Under the pieces are notes generated by a model that was not told where the DNA came from, ran no database searches, and saw only the letters and a list, made by a program, of their open reading frames with translations. This document shows, one piece after another, positions 13,476 to 22,519 of a stretch of DNA of 64,000 nt. The stretch is from Deinococcus ficus. Lineage in GTDB: Bacteria; Deinococcota; Deinococci; Deinococcales; Deinococcaceae. How positions within the stretch are numbered: the stretch's first letter is position 1; every line of letters begins with the position of its first letter. Position numbers and translations under genes: made by a program. The stretch is taken from the NCBI RefSeq assembly GCF_003444775.1, contig NZ_CP021081.1:1848001-1912000 (forward strand), in the 5' to 3' direction.

Positions 13476-14273
13476 ATGACCGTCCCCACCCCCACCGAAC
13501 GTCACGCCGATGTCAGCCCAGGCCTGGACCCGCACACCCGCGAGGTCATCCTGGCGTGGCCCTTCCCGCCCGCCATGCTCGACCGGCTCGCGCAGGAGCA
13601 CCGCTGGACGCCCGACTTCACAGGGCGCGCCCTGACCGAGTACCGCCGCTTCCTGGTGCTCGCCCTGACCAGCCCCACCCCGGTCACGCCGTCCCGGACG
13701 GTGGACGAGGTCTGGCACACCCACCTGACCTTCACCCGCGACTACTGGGAGGCCCTGACGCCCCAGTTGCCCCGCCCGCTGCACCACGACCCGGGCAGCG
13801 GAGACCCCGGCGACCCGCAGCGGTACGCCGCTCAGTACACCGCCACCCTGGTCCTGTACGAGGAGACCTTCGGCGCCCCGCCCCCTGCGGACCTGTGGCC
13901 GACCGCCTCCCCTGCCCCGGCCAGCCAGCCCAGCCCACCACCGGTTCGCCCGGAACGCCGTCCCCTCGCCCCGCCCCTGCGCGCCGGCCTGGCCGCCGGC
14001 ACCGCGCTCATCGCCCTGCTGCTGTTCGGCCTGCCGCTCGCCGCATCTGCCGTACTCGGCGGGGTCGTGTTCGCGGTGAGCGGGCTCCTCCCGGCCAGTG
14101 GCGGCGTGGCCCGCGGGCGTCAGGACCCGGCGCTGGCGGGCGCAGGGGGCAGCAGCGGCACGTTCTGGGGCAGCGACCCGGACAGCTGCGACCCCTCAGG
14201 ATCAGACGGCGGCTGCGGCGACGGGGGGAGTTCGTGCGGCAGTTCCTGCGGCGGGGGCGGCTGCTCCAGTTGA
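13476..14273 (+). CDS. glycine-rich domain protein with Gly/Ser/Cys tail
   Basis: This 265-aa protein has three parts. Residues 1-135 contain VDEVWHTHLTFTRDYW, the His/Trp signature of the glycine-rich-domain (GRDP, DUF1399-like) family seen in plants and bacteria. A Pro-rich linker and two hydrophobic segments (about 168-208) suggest membrane anchoring. The last 35 residues are Gly/Ser with repeated Cys (GGCGDGGSSCGSSCGGGGC). Similar tails occur in TIGR04222-type membrane proteins; their role is unknown. A GAGGAGG ribosome-binding site sets the start. It is convergent with the phosphoesterase gene, leaving only 13 bases between them. Confidence 0.75.
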   Translation: MTVPTPTERHADVSPGLDPHTREVILAWPFPPAMLDRLAQEHRWTPDFTGRALTEYRRFLVLALTSPTPVTPSRTVDEVWHTHLTFTRDYWEALTPQLPRPLHHDPGSGDPGDPQRYAAQYTATLVLYEETFGAPPPADLWPTASPAPASQPSPPPVRPERRPLAPPLRAGLAAGTALIALLLFGLPLAASAVLGGVVFAVSGLLPASGGVARGRQDPALAGAGGSSGTFWGSDPDSCDPSGSDGGCGDGGSSCGSSCGGGGCSS

Positions 14274-14286
14274 ATATTCGAAATGC

Positions 14287-15009
14287 TCAGGCCGAGTCGC
14301 TCTGATCCCCGCCGGTGTCCAACAGCAGTTTCGGCCGGAAGCGCAGCCCGTCCGCCGCCACCAGGTGCGCGGGAATGCCGTTCACGTGCGTCATGGCCCG
14401 CTCGGGCGGCACGCCGTGCAGGTGCCCGTACACGACCAGGTCCGGTCTGGCGTCCATGATCACGCCCATCAGCGGGTTCATCAGGTACGGCGGGGACGCC
14501 GGCGGGTAGTGCGTCATCAGCAGGACGTGGTCGCCGGGCTGCCGCAGCCGCCGGGCCGCCTGCACGCTCAGGGAAAGCCGCTCGGCCTCGCGGGCGAGCA
14601 GGCGGTCATCCTCGGCGCCCAGCGGCTCGTAACCGGGCGTGACCCACCCGCGCGAGCCGCACACGACCACGTTGCCCACCCGCACCGCGTCGTTCTGCAC
14701 GGCCAGCATCCCGGGCGGAAGGGCCGCGCGGAGTTTGGACACGGTGGGCCACCAGTAGTCGTGGTTGCCGCGCAGCAGCACCTTCGTGCCCGGCAGGGCC
14801 GCGACCGGCGCGAGGTCCACCATCGCGTCCGGGAGGCGCATCGCCCAGGACAGGTCGCCGGGCAGCAGCACCAGGTCCTCCGGGCGCACGGTCTGGCGCC
14901 ACTGGTCGAAGATCGCCTGCGGGTGCCCGGCCCACTGCGGCCCGAAGACCGTCATGGGCTTCGGGGTGACGGTCGCGAGGTGCAGGTCGGCGATGGCATA
15001 CACGCGCAT
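14287..15009 (-). CDS. calcineurin-like metallophosphoesterase
   Basis: This 240-aa cytosolic protein carries the five metallophosphoesterase blocks: DLHLA (residues 8-12), [25 protein letters not shown] and YGHLHG. They build a di-metal centre for phosphoester hydrolysis. The substrate is unknown; members of this subgroup were often annotated as predicted phosphohydrolases. GGAG upstream of the ATG supports the start. It is downstream of, and antisense to, nothing else of note; the tRNA-Pro gene follows on the same strand side. Confidence 0.9.
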   Translation of the reverse strand: MRVYAIADLHLATVTPKPMTVFGPQWAGHPQAIFDQWRQTVRPEDLVLLPGDLSWAMRLPDAMVDLAPVAALPGTKVLLRGNHDYWWPTVSKLRAALPPGMLAVQNDAVRVGNVVVCGSRGWVTPGYEPLGAEDDRLLAREAERLSLSVQAARRLRQPGDHVLLMTHYPPASPPYLMNPLMGVIMDARPDLVVYGHLHGVPPERAMTHVNGIPAHLVAADGLRFRPKLLLDTGGDQSDSA

Positions 15010-15074
15010 GGAGACTCCAGGGGCTGGCGGGAAGCGGAAATGGAAAGAACCTCCCTTGCGGGAGGCCCTGTTCT

Positions 15075-15153
<79 letters not shown>

Positions 15154-15257
15154 CCAACCACGACACGCCGCGGGCCCCAGGGGCCAGTTTTTCGGCGCGA
15201 CGGGTAGTTTACGCGCCGCCCCTCACCCGCGTCAAGGCGACGGCGCCGCTCACGGGT

Positions 15258-15839
15258 TCAGGGTTCCAGGTCCTCGTCGAAGCTGGGGGCGTCCTCCGGT
15301 TCCGGCAGTTCTCCCTGCGCGTGAATGGCCGCCCAGATCACGCCCCCCGGGAAGCCCCGGCGGGCCAGGAACGCGTACGCGCTGGCACGGGGGTCCCGCT
15401 TGCGTGCGAACGCCGCCCAGCGCCGCGACAACAGGGCCGTGGCGGCCTCCTGCTCCGCGTCCGGGTCGCGGGCGTCCAGGGTGTCCGTGATCAACTCGGG
15501 CGCGATGCCGCGGGTCTTCAGGGTCTGCCGGACGCGGTGCACGCCCACCGTGCGGCGCTGGCCCTCGGCCCGGGCAACCTGCGCGTCGTTCTGATACCCC
15601 AGCTCCTGCACGCGGCGGATCACCAGTTCGGCCAGTTCCGCGTCCGGGGTGCGGCGCGCCAGCCGGGTGCGCAGTTCCGTTTCGGTGAGGGCCTTGCCGG
15701 CCAGCGCCCGGAAGGCGTAGGCGAGCAGCGCGTCGCGTTCCTCGTCCGGCGTGCGGGGCCGGCGGGGCGCGCGCTCCGCGGCGCCGTCCGGGCCCTCCCC
15801 CTCCGCGTTCCTGGTCTTCTTCCGGCGTCGCCCTTCCAT
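15258..15839 (-). CDS. recX: regulatory protein RecX
   Basis: RecX binds RecA filaments and limits their activity. The 193-aa protein has a basic N-terminal extension ([11 protein letters not shown]...) then three tandem three-helix repeats: [40 protein letters not shown], and [15 protein letters not shown] with [11 protein letters not shown]. An acidic tail ends the protein. The ATG start is supported by an AATACT -10-like box (15846-15851) six bases upstream, predicting a leaderless mRNA. Longer open frames reaching across rpsT are artefacts. recA itself is not in this window. Confidence 0.92.
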   Translation of the reverse strand: MEGRRRKKTRNAEGEGPDGAAERAPRRPRTPDEERDALLAYAFRALAGKALTETELRTRLARRTPDAELAELVIRRVQELGYQNDAQVARAEGQRRTVGVHRVRQTLKTRGIAPELITDTLDARDPDAEQEAATALLSRRWAAFARKRDPRASAYAFLARRGFPGGVIWAAIHAQGELPEPEDAPSFDEDLEP

Positions 15840-15866
15840 GCCCCCAGTATTCCGCACCGCGCGGGC

Positions 15867-15895
15867 TTGCGCCGGCCGGGCCGGGCGGGTAGAGT
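15867..15895 (+). promoter_or_regulatory. promoter of rpsT
   Basis: TTGCGC (15867-15872), a 17-base spacer, then TAGAGT (15890-15895). It predicts a 5' leader of about 150 bases for rpsT. Confidence 0.5.
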
Positions 15896-15901
15896 TGGCA
15901 G

Positions 15902-16052
15902 GTTGCCCATCGGACCTGGTGGACAGCCCCGGAGCCCGAGTGGACCCGGGTGCGCCGCGCGGGCCGCCGCGCCGGACGCTCGCGTTCCCCGCCCAGGCGC
16001 GGGAACCGCCCCGGAGCCCGGGACACGGGAGCGGGAGAAAAGGAGTACGAAC
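15902..16052 (+). promoter_or_regulatory. structured 5' leader of rpsT
   Basis: The GC-rich leader carries a repeated CCCCGGAGCCCG element (near 15930 and 16010) and an imperfect hairpin made from GTTCCCCGC and GCGGGAAC. It ends in an AAAAGGAG ribosome-binding site. Such leaders can host ribosomal-protein autoregulation; that is inference here. Confidence 0.3.
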
Positions 16053-16328
16053 ATGGCCCTTCGCCACAAATCCGCCCAGAAACGTCACCGTCAGAGCCTC
16101 AAGCGCCGCGCCCTGAACCGCAGCAAGAAGAGCACCATCAAGACCTTCACCAAGAAGGCCGTGGCCGCCGTGAGCGCCGGCGCTGACGTCGCCGCCGCCC
16201 AGAGCCTCGCCGAGAGCCTGATCGACAAGGCCGCCAAGGGCAGCACCCTGCACAAGAACGCCGCGGCCCGCAAGAAGAGCCGCCTGGCCAAGGCCATCAA
16301 CAAGGCCCAGGCCGCGCAGCAGGGCTAA
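16053..16328 (+). CDS. rpsT: 30S ribosomal protein S20
   Basis: S20 is a primary 16S rRNA-binding protein of the small subunit. The 91-aa, Lys/Arg/Ala-rich three-helix protein starts with the typical [19 protein letters not shown] and ends with [19 protein letters not shown]. An AGGAG ribosome-binding site precedes the ATG. The gene has its own promoter and strong terminator and is monocistronic. Confidence 0.98.
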   Translation: MALRHKSAQKRHRQSLKRRALNRSKKSTIKTFTKKAVAAVSAGADVAAAQSLAESLIDKAAKGSTLHKNAAARKKSRLAKAINKAQAAQQG

Positions 16329-16344
16329 ACCCCAGAAACGCGGA

Positions 16345-16380
16345 GGCGGGGCACCCTGAATCAGGGTGCCCCGCCTTCCT
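16345..16380. terminator. terminator between rpsT and convergent gene
   Basis: A 15-bp perfect stem (16345-16359 with 16361-16375), followed by TTCCT on the + strand. It likely works in both directions. Confidence 0.8.
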
Positions 16381-16393
16381 GTGGCCCGCAAGG

Positions 16394-16765
16394 TCACTTC
16401 TCGGCGTACGCCTGGTTCACCTCGATGTTTCCGGTGAACTTGCTGAAGTCGATTTTCAGGTGATACGCGCCGGCCTTCCCGCCGCCGGTCATGTTCAGGC
16501 TCCAGTTGCCCTTGCGGCAGGCCTGACCGCTGATCAGGCTGCCGTCCGGGGCGTACAGGCCGAGGGTGGCGCTGCCGCTTTTCACGTTGCATTTGCCGGT
16601 GAAGGTGACCTGCTGCCTGTCCTCCAGGGTGCGGTAGGCGTATTCGTTCAGGCCGGTGGCGTTCCACATGTAGGTGGGCATCAGGGTGACGTAGCCGACG
16701 CGCACGCCGACAGTGAAGTACATGATGGTCAGGGCGATGACCAGTGCTCCGAGGATGTAACGCAT
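16394..16765 (-). CDS. hypothetical membrane-anchored small protein, 123 aa
   Basis: I recognise no family. The protein starts with a single hydrophobic helix ([24 protein letters not shown]) that serves as uncleaved anchor or signal. An exported beta-rich domain of about 95 residues follows, with two cysteines (GKCNVKSG and GQACRKGNW) that could pair outside the cytosol. The start at 16765 is favoured by a TACACT -10 box (16773-16778) seven bases upstream; longer open frames extend past that promoter and are rejected. Confidence 0.7.
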   Translation of the reverse strand: MRYILGALVIALTIMYFTVGVRVGYVTLMPTYMWNATGLNEYAYRTLEDRQQVTFTGKCNVKSGSATLGLYAPDGSLISGQACRKGNWSLNMTGGGKAGAYHLKIDFSKFTGNIEVNQAYAEK

Positions 16766-16827
16766 TGACGGCAGTGTAATGCTTCCCCCAATGCCCGGAC
16801 CGTGCCGAACCCGGCATGGGGGTCGGG

Positions 16828-17382
16828 TCAGCGGCGGCCTTTCACCGCCCACTGCTCCTCCGCCATGCTGGCCGCGTGGTTGGCGGCGCGGGCCATGGCG
16901 AACAGCAGGTCCGACACGCGGTTCAGGTACACCTGCACGTGCGTGTTCGCCTCCTCTTCCTGCAGCAGGCGGATCACGTCCCGCTCGGCGCGGCGGGCGA
17001 CGGTGCGGGCCACGTGCAGCGCGGCGGCGGCCGGGGTGCCGCCCGGGTGAACGAAGTTCCGCAGGGGGGGCGCGGCCTCGGCGTGCCGGTCGATCAGCGC
17101 CTCGATGAACTGCACGTCCTGCGCGTCGATGCGGCTGACGTTCTTCTCGTACGGCGAGCCGCTGCGCGTGGCGAGGTCGGCGCCGACGTCGAACAGGGCG
17201 TTCTGGAGGTATTCCAGGTCGGCGTCCAGGGGGCCGGCGCCGTGTGCGCGGGCGAGGCCGATGGCGCTGTTGAGTTCGTCCACGGTGCCGTAGGCGTCCA
17301 CGCGGGCGCTGGCCTTGCTGACGCGGTCGGCGCCGTACAGGCCGGTCTGGCCGCCGTCCCCGGTTCGGGTGTAGAGCTTCAT
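16828..17382 (-). CDS. PduO-type cob(I)alamin adenosyltransferase
   Basis: It transfers the adenosyl group of ATP to cob(I)alamin, making coenzyme B12. The 184-aa protein has the N-terminal ATP-binding signature [13 protein letters not shown] (residues 5-17), the [15 protein letters not shown] segment, and the C-terminal [10 protein letters not shown]...[14 protein letters not shown] signature. The family is homotrimeric. A TAGGCT -10 box at 17389-17394 lies six bases before the ATG. No other cobalamin gene is adjacent, so it probably serves B12 salvage or a B12-dependent enzyme elsewhere. Confidence 0.94.
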   Translation of the reverse strand: MKLYTRTGDGGQTGLYGADRVSKASARVDAYGTVDELNSAIGLARAHGAGPLDADLEYLQNALFDVGADLATRSGSPYEKNVSRIDAQDVQFIEALIDRHAEAAPPLRNFVHPGGTPAAAALHVARTVARRAERDVIRLLQEEEANTHVQVYLNRVSDLLFAMARAANHAASMAEEQWAVKGRR

Positions 17383-17428
17383 GCCCCCAGCCTAGTTCAC
17401 GGCCGGGGGCATGGCGAGGGCGTGGGGC

Positions 17429-18943
17429 TCAGAGCGGCGCGAGGCGGCCGGTGCGCTCGGTCAGGGCCCGCAGGCCGGCGGCGAGGTCCGGGCGCAGGTC
17501 GGCGGCCGGCATGCGCCACGTCCAGTTGTGGTCGCCGGTGCTGCCGGGCAGGTTCATGCGCGCCCCCGTGCCCAGGTTCAGGACGTCCTGCAGGGGGGCC
17601 ACGGCGAGGTTCGCGCGGCTTTCCCAGGCGAGGCGCAGCAGGTCCTGGGCGAAGGTGTCCTCCTGCGGGTCGCTGCTGGTGAAGGTGCGGTAGTTGTGGC
17701 GCTCGTCCTCGCTGGCGGCCGCCCACCAGCCGCGGGAGGTGTCGTTGTCGTGCGTGCCGGTGTACACCACCTGGTTGACCTTCAGGTTGGTGGGCAGGAA
17801 GGCGTTCACGCTGAAGTCGCCGCCGCCGAACGCGAACTGGAGCACGGCCATGCCGGGCAGGGCGAAGTCGTCGCGCAGCTGTTCGACGTCCGGGGTGATG
17901 ACGCCCAGGTCCTCGGCGATGATGGGCAGGTCGCCCAGCGCGGCGCGGACCGCGCGGAACAGGGCGTCCCCGGGGGCCGGCACCCAGCGGCCGTGCATGG
18001 CGGTCTCCGCCGGGAAGGGAATCTCCCAGTACGCCGCGAAGCCCCGGAAGTGGTCGATGCGGATCACGTCGAAGAGTTTCAGGCTGCCGCGGAAGCGTTC
18101 GATCCACCAGCAGAAGCCGTCGTGTTCCATGACGTCCCAGCGGTACAGGGGGTTGCCCCACAGCTGCCCGGTCTCGCTGAAGTAGTCCGGGGGCACGCCG
18201 GCCACCACGGTCGGCTGGCCGCGGTCGTCGAAGTGGAACTGCTCGCGGTTCGCCCAGGCGTCGCTGGAGTCCAGCGCCACGAAGATGGGAATGTCGCCGA
18301 TCACCTCGATGCCGCGTTCGCGGGCGTAGGCGCGCAGCTCGGCCCACTGGCCGAAGAACAGGAACTGGATGAACTTTACGCGTTCCACGGCCGGCGCGAG
18401 CCGGGCAGCGTACTCGGCGAGCACGGCCGGGTCGCGGTCGCGGGCGCCGGGCTGCCAGGCGTTCCAGGGCAGGCCGCCGTGGGCGTCCTTGAGGGCCATG
18501 AACAGGGCGTAGTCGTCCAGCCAGCCGGCCTCCTCGGTCTTGAAGGCGGCGAAGGCCGGGGCGAGGTGCGCGGCGTGCCCGCCGATGAAGGCGGCGTAGG
18601 CGCGTTCCAGCATCTGGGTGCGCCACACGTACTGCACGCCGAAGTCCACGCGGGCCGCGTCGAAGGCCGGCATGGCCGCGAAGTCCGCGTCGGTGAGGAG
18701 CCCGCCTTCTTTCAGGGTGGTCAGGTCGATCAGGTAGGGGTTGCCGGCGAAGGCGGAGAAGGCCTGGTAGGGGCTGTCGCCGTACCCGGTGGGGCCGAGC
18801 GGCATGACCTGCCAGTAGCGCTGGCCGGCCTGCGCCATCCAGTCCAGGAAGGTGCGGGCCTGCGCGCCGAGTTCACCGATGCCGTAGGGGCCGGGCAGGC
18901 TGGTCGGGTGGAGGAGGATGCCGCTGGAACGGGGAATACTCAC
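17429..18943 (-). CDS. malQ: 4-alpha-glucanotransferase (amylomaltase, GH77)
   Basis: MalQ rearranges alpha-1,4-glucans, disproportionating maltooligosaccharides in maltose or glycogen metabolism. The 504-aa protein begins SIPRSSGILLHPTSLPGPYGIGELG, typical of the family. The catalytic set is visible: nucleophile Asp in VIRIDHFRGF (about 296), acid/base Glu in PIIAEDLGVITP (about 343), and the transition-state Asp in THDNDTSRGWW (about 398). I chose the GTG at 18943: it has a CCGGAGG ribosome-binding site eight bases upstream and begins at the conserved motif. A longer in-frame extension to 19012 has no support. It works with glgB, encoded 33 kb away. Confidence 0.96.
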   Translation of the reverse strand: MSIPRSSGILLHPTSLPGPYGIGELGAQARTFLDWMAQAGQRYWQVMPLGPTGYGDSPYQAFSAFAGNPYLIDLTTLKEGGLLTDADFAAMPAFDAARVDFGVQYVWRTQMLERAYAAFIGGHAAHLAPAFAAFKTEEAGWLDDYALFMALKDAHGGLPWNAWQPGARDRDPAVLAEYAARLAPAVERVKFIQFLFFGQWAELRAYARERGIEVIGDIPIFVALDSSDAWANREQFHFDDRGQPTVVAGVPPDYFSETGQLWGNPLYRWDVMEHDGFCWWIERFRGSLKLFDVIRIDHFRGFAAYWEIPFPAETAMHGRWVPAPGDALFRAVRAALGDLPIIAEDLGVITPDVEQLRDDFALPGMAVLQFAFGGGDFSVNAFLPTNLKVNQVVYTGTHDNDTSRGWWAAASEDERHNYRTFTSSDPQEDTFAQDLLRLAWESRANLAVAPLQDVLNLGTGARMNLPGSTGDHNWTWRMPAADLRPDLAAGLRALTERTGRLAPL

Positions 18944-19073
18944 GTCGTGAACCTCCGGGGAGGGGAGCTGGCGGCGGGGTGCAGGGGCGGGCCGGGGGTC
19001 ATCCGGCAGCATGGAAGTGATTCCATTGGGGGTGATGATAGGTCAGGCCGGGCAGAGGAGCGCCCCACCGGAC

Positions 19074-20285
19074 CTACTTGGTGTTCAGGAAATCCAGAAT
19101 GGCGCGCGCCAGCCCCTGCGCCAGCTTCTCCCGGTACTCCGGGGTCGCCAGACGGGGCCCCTCCACCGGGTGACTGCCGAAGCCCACCTCCACCAGGATG
19201 GCCGGCGTGGTCGGGTTGCGGATCACGTAGAAGGCGTCGGTCTGCACGCCGCGGTTCACGGCGCCGGTCGCGCTGATCAGCCGGGATTGCACCTTCTGCG
19301 CCAGCTGCCGGCTGAACGCCAGCTTCGCCTGCGCGAGAATGTCCCCCAGCAGCCCCTGGGCGCTGTTCAGAGCCCTGCGGGTCAGGGCCTCCCCCACGCT
19401 GCTGCCGCCGTTTTCCTGCACCGCCAGGCTGCGGGAGCGGCCCGCCAGCGGCTGCCCGAAGTAGTACGTCTCGATGCCCTGCGCGGCCGGCGACGCGGAA
19501 TTCACGTGAATGCTGATGTACGCGCTCACCCGGTCGTTCGTGGCGAGCCGCGCCCGGGCGTCCAGGTCGGCGGTCTTGTCGGCGCTGAGGTGCCGGTCGG
19601 TCTCGCGGACCATCACGACGTCCACGCCGTGCTTGACCAGCTCCGCGCGGGTGCGCAGCGCGATGTCCAGGGTCACGACCTCCTCCACCACCCAGCGGCT
19701 CACCATGCCCGGATCGATGCCGCCGTGCCCGGCGTCCAGCACGATCACCGGCCGCACGGCCGAGCGGGTGCTGGCCGGCCGGGCGACCACCGGAGCCGGA
19801 GCTGCCGGTTTCGCCGCGGCGGGTTGGGCGGGCACCGTCGCTGCCTTCGCGGGGGCGGCGGCGGGTACGCCCGCGGCGCCTTTCGGCACGTCGATGACCA
19901 GCCGGGCGGGCGTGCCGGCCGCGGCGGGCAGCAGGCTGACCTTCGGCGTGCCCGTGCCAGCCGCGAGGCCCAGCGTGACCTGCCCCCCCTTCACGGCGTA
20001 GCCGGTCACGCCGGGCACGTTCAGCGGGCCCTGCTCGGCTTTCAGGGTGGCCTGCAGGGTCACCGTGAACTTGCGGCCCACGAAGCCCACCTGCGGCGCG
20101 GCCGGTGTGGCGCTGCCCAGGTCGAACACCAGCCGCGTGAACCCGTCGTGCTGCCCCACCCGCGGGGCGGCCTCGGCGGCCGGCAGCAGCAGCAGGGCCA
20201 GCAGGGCCCAGCCGGCCGGGCGGCGACGAAGAAGCGGGCCGGTGGGGGTGGGCCGCCGTGGAGACAATGAGGGTGCGCGGTTCAC
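19074..20285 (-). CDS. N-acetylmuramoyl-L-alanine amidase (Amidase_3) with AMIN domain
   Basis: This exported peptidoglycan amidase cleaves the bond between MurNAc and the stem peptide. The 403-aa protein has a signal peptide (about 1-40, after an Arg-rich start), an AMIN-type beta domain (VGQHDGFTRLVFDLG onward, about 43-140), and an Ala/Pro linker. The Amidase_3 catalytic domain retains its zinc and catalytic residues: VLDAGHGG (His near 186), the Glu in WVVEEVVTLD, SIHVNS (His near 260) and LVEVGFGSHP (Glu near 367). The start is a GTG with a TACACT -10 box (20293-20298) seven bases upstream. Compare the degenerate paralogue at 39301-40824. Confidence 0.93.
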   Translation of the reverse strand: MNRAPSLSPRRPTPTGPLLRRRPAGWALLALLLLPAAEAAPRVGQHDGFTRLVFDLGSATPAAPQVGFVGRKFTVTLQATLKAEQGPLNVPGVTGYAVKGGQVTLGLAAGTGTPKVSLLPAAAGTPARLVIDVPKGAAGVPAAAPAKAATVPAQPAAAKPAAPAPVVARPASTRSAVRPVIVLDAGHGGIDPGMVSRWVVEEVVTLDIALRTRAELVKHGVDVVMVRETDRHLSADKTADLDARARLATNDRVSAYISIHVNSASPAAQGIETYYFGQPLAGRSRSLAVQENGGSSVGEALTRRALNSAQGLLGDILAQAKLAFSRQLAQKVQSRLISATGAVNRGVQTDAFYVIRNPTTPAILVEVGFGSHPVEGPRLATPEYREKLAQGLARAILDFLNTK

Positions 20286-20402
20286 TTCCGCGAGTGTACT
20301 GTCCCCGCCCTGAGGCGACCATGAAAACGCCGGCCCAGGCTGAACCGGACCTGACCGCCGTCCTCACGCGGCGCCCAGCCCGGCCCGCTAGGCTCCAGAG
20401 TC

Positions 20403-21044
20403 ATGAAGTCCTCCACCTTTTTCCGCGCCCTGCTGCTCGGCGGCCTGCTGACCGCGGGCGCCGTGGCCGTGCCGTTCGGCGCGCTGAACGTCACGCCGCG
20501 CGGCCCGCAGAACCTGAACCTGGAAACCGGCGTGACCGAACTCCCGCAGGGCGGCACCGCCACCGACAGCAAGGCCGGCCTGACCCTGAGTGCCGCGCGC
20601 ATGCAGCTCAAGGCCGGCGAGCAGCTCAGCGCGCAGAACGCCACCCTGAAATTCCGGGGCGGCGGCACCCTGAGCGCCGCGCAGGTCACCTACAACGTCA
20701 AGGCGCAGACCGTCACCGCGACCGGAAGTGTCCGCTACAGCGACGCCCGCTTCCGGAACCTCACGGCCGGGACGGTGCGCATGTCGCTCGGCAGCGGCTT
20801 CATCACCGCGACCGGCGGCGTGAAGGCCGAGAACCCGGCTCTGAGTGCGCCCACTGTGGTCTTCGACCCGCACACCGTGCAGGCGCTCGTCATGGGCCCC
20901 GCGCAACTGAGCCAGGGCACCCTGAAAACGGGCATGACGCCCGGCGGGAAACTGCTGGTGCTGTTCAGCGGACCGCGCATCTCGCGCGTGACGTCCAAGG
21001 TGGACGCCGGCACCCTCGCCCGCTTCACCCCCTACCTGCCCTGA
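20403..21044 (+). CDS. exported OstA/LptA-like protein
   Basis: The 213-aa protein has a signal peptide (MKSSTFFRALLLGGLLTAGAVA) and a repetitive beta-rich body. It alternates phrases such as LSAARMQLKAGEQLSAQNATLKF, LSAAQVTYNVKAQTVTATGSVRY and GFITATGGVKAENPALSAPTVVF. This pattern is that of the OstA/LptA beta-jellyroll used in outer-membrane lipid transport bridges. Deinococcus has an outer-membrane-like layer without classical LPS, so the cargo is unclear. A TAGGCT -10 box (20389-20394) lies eight bases before the ATG. It is divergent from the amidase gene. Confidence 0.75.
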   Translation: MKSSTFFRALLLGGLLTAGAVAVPFGALNVTPRGPQNLNLETGVTELPQGGTATDSKAGLTLSAARMQLKAGEQLSAQNATLKFRGGGTLSAAQVTYNVKAQTVTATGSVRYSDARFRNLTAGTVRMSLGSGFITATGGVKAENPALSAPTVVFDPHTVQALVMGPAQLSQGTLKTGMTPGGKLLVLFSGPRISRVTSKVDAGTLARFTPYLP

Positions 21045-21054
21045 TGAGGAACCG

Positions 21055-21090
21055 AAACGGCCGCCCCTTGACCTCCAGGGGCGGCCGTTT
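21055..21090. terminator. bidirectional terminator
   Basis: A 14-bp perfect stem AAACGGCCGCCCCT/AGGGGCGGCCGTTT (21055-21068 and 21077-21090) lies between the convergent OstA-like and Rrf2 genes, with AAA/TTT flanks on both sides. Confidence 0.85.
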
Positions 21091-21100
21091 CCCGTTCCGG

Positions 21101-21568
21101 TTACGCGTTCGGTTTCAGCAGGTGGCCCAGGCAGTGCCCGTAACTCACGCCCTGCTGCGCGTCCACCACGAGGTCCTGCACGCTGAACTCCTGCAGCACG
21201 CCCAGCATCGCGTCACGCATGCGGGTGTAGATGGTGTTCCGGGCGTGGCAGCGCGCCTCCTCCACGCACGGCTCGTGCCAGTTCAGGCTGATGCACGACA
21301 GCGGCGCCACCGGCCCGTCGATGGCACGGACCACCTCGCACAGGCTGATCAGGCGCGGCACGCGCGACAGGGCGTACCCGCCGCCGATGCCCTTCTTGCT
21401 CTTCACGATGCCCTTGGCGCTCAGGGCCGCCAGGATGCGCACCAGGTACGGGCGGTGCACGCCGGTCGCCTCGCTGATCTCCTCGCTCGCCACCCACCGC
21501 CCCGGGTCCTGCGTGCCCAGGTACCCCAGGGCCTGGAAGGCGTACACGTCGGTGGCTGAAAGCCGCAT
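21101..21568 (-). CDS. Rrf2 family transcriptional regulator
   Basis: The 155-aa protein has an N-terminal winged helix ([49 protein letters not shown]). This is followed by three cysteines ([18 protein letters not shown]) placed as the iron-sulfur ligands of IscR, NsrR and RsrR relatives. It probably senses redox, nitric oxide or Fe-S status; the target is unknown. A TAGACT -10 box (21575-21580) lies six bases before the ATG, predicting a leaderless mRNA. No isc/suf genes are adjacent. Confidence 0.92.
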   Translation of the reverse strand: MRLSATDVYAFQALGYLGTQDPGRWVASEEISEATGVHRPYLVRILAALSAKGIVKSKKGIGGGYALSRVPRLISLCEVVRAIDGPVAPLSCISLNWHEPCVEEARCHARNTIYTRMRDAMLGVLQEFSVQDLVVDAQQGVSYGHCLGHLLKPNA

Positions 21569-21622
21569 GGCGCGAGTCTAGTGCAGGCACGCGAAATCCG
21601 TCACGTGTGCCCCAGCTGCGCC

Positions 21623-22477
21623 TCAGGTTCCGAACTGGCGGCGCAGGTAGGCCAGCGCCACCGGGTCCACCTGTCCGCCCGGCACCCAGCGTTCCTCCAG
21701 GTTCTCCGTGCCGTACAGCGCCCAGGCGGCCGCCTCGGTCGCCGGCTCCCACGGGCCGTCCGGCAGGGCGGGCGCATAGCCCTGCTTCACCAGCGTCCGC
21801 CGCAGCCACCCCAGTTCCTCCACGGTGAACTCCCGGGTCGTCTCCGGCCGGCCGAACAGCAGATCGAACACGCCCAGCAGCCGCTCCAGTTCCCCGCACG
21901 GGTCGGCGTGGTCATCCGCGCGCAGGTTTACCCAGTCGTCCGTGAGCCCGCCGTACCCCCGCCCGGGACCCGCGCACAGTAGCGCCGCCGACTGCCGGCC
22001 CCGCCGGTCCCCGCCCGCCGCGTCGCCGGCCTGCAGGGCCCGCAGCAGCCGCCACGGCAGCGCTGCCCCCACCTCCGCCTCCCAGGCGGCCAGCATGGCG
22101 TCCACGACCTCCGGGCCGGTCAGGATGTTGCCCTGGATCGCCACGTTCTCCGCCGCCACCCCGCCCGCCCAGGCGTGACAGCCGGGCCCGGTGAAGGTCG
22201 CGCTGCGGCCCGAGGCGTCCACCAGTCCGAACTGCCGCTGCACGATTCCGGCGTCCTCCGCCTCGAACTGCGCCCGCACCTGCGCCGGCGCGTGCCCCTG
22301 CGCCAGCCGGTCCAGGCCCACCGGCCCGAACGTGGGGTTCACGAAACTCTGCGTGGCGACCGCCCCCACCCCGCCCCGCACGAACGGCACCAGCGCCCCC
22401 ACCGCCAGGAACTTGCTCGCCACGGCCACGCCCACGTCCCCGGTCCGGGGATCGCGGCCCACGATGGAAAAGGTCAT
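21623..22477 (-). CDS. DUF1028 family protein
   Basis: The 284-aa protein begins with the DUF1028 signature [25 protein letters not shown] and contains [19 protein letters not shown] and [16 protein letters not shown]. This family has an Ntn-hydrolase-like fold and was once mislabelled as fimbrial assembly protein FimA. A C-terminal domain of about 80 residues ([19 protein letters not shown] onward) is the peptidoglycan-binding-like extension often seen in the family. The biochemical function is unknown. A TAGCCT -10 box (22484-22489) lies six bases before the ATG. It is divergent from pyrF. Confidence 0.88.
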   Translation of the reverse strand: MTFSIVGRDPRTGDVGVAVASKFLAVGALVPFVRGGVGAVATQSFVNPTFGPVGLDRLAQGHAPAQVRAQFEAEDAGIVQRQFGLVDASGRSATFTGPGCHAWAGGVAAENVAIQGNILTGPEVVDAMLAAWEAEVGAALPWRLLRALQAGDAAGGDRRGRQSAALLCAGPGRGYGGLTDDWVNLRADDHADPCGELERLLGVFDLLFGRPETTREFTVEELGWLRRTLVKQGYAPALPDGPWEPATEAAAWALYGTENLEERWVPGGQVDPVALAYLRRQFGT

Positions 22478-22519
22478 GCCGGCAGGCTAACGCGCGCCCG
22501 GTGCTACGCTGAACGCCCG

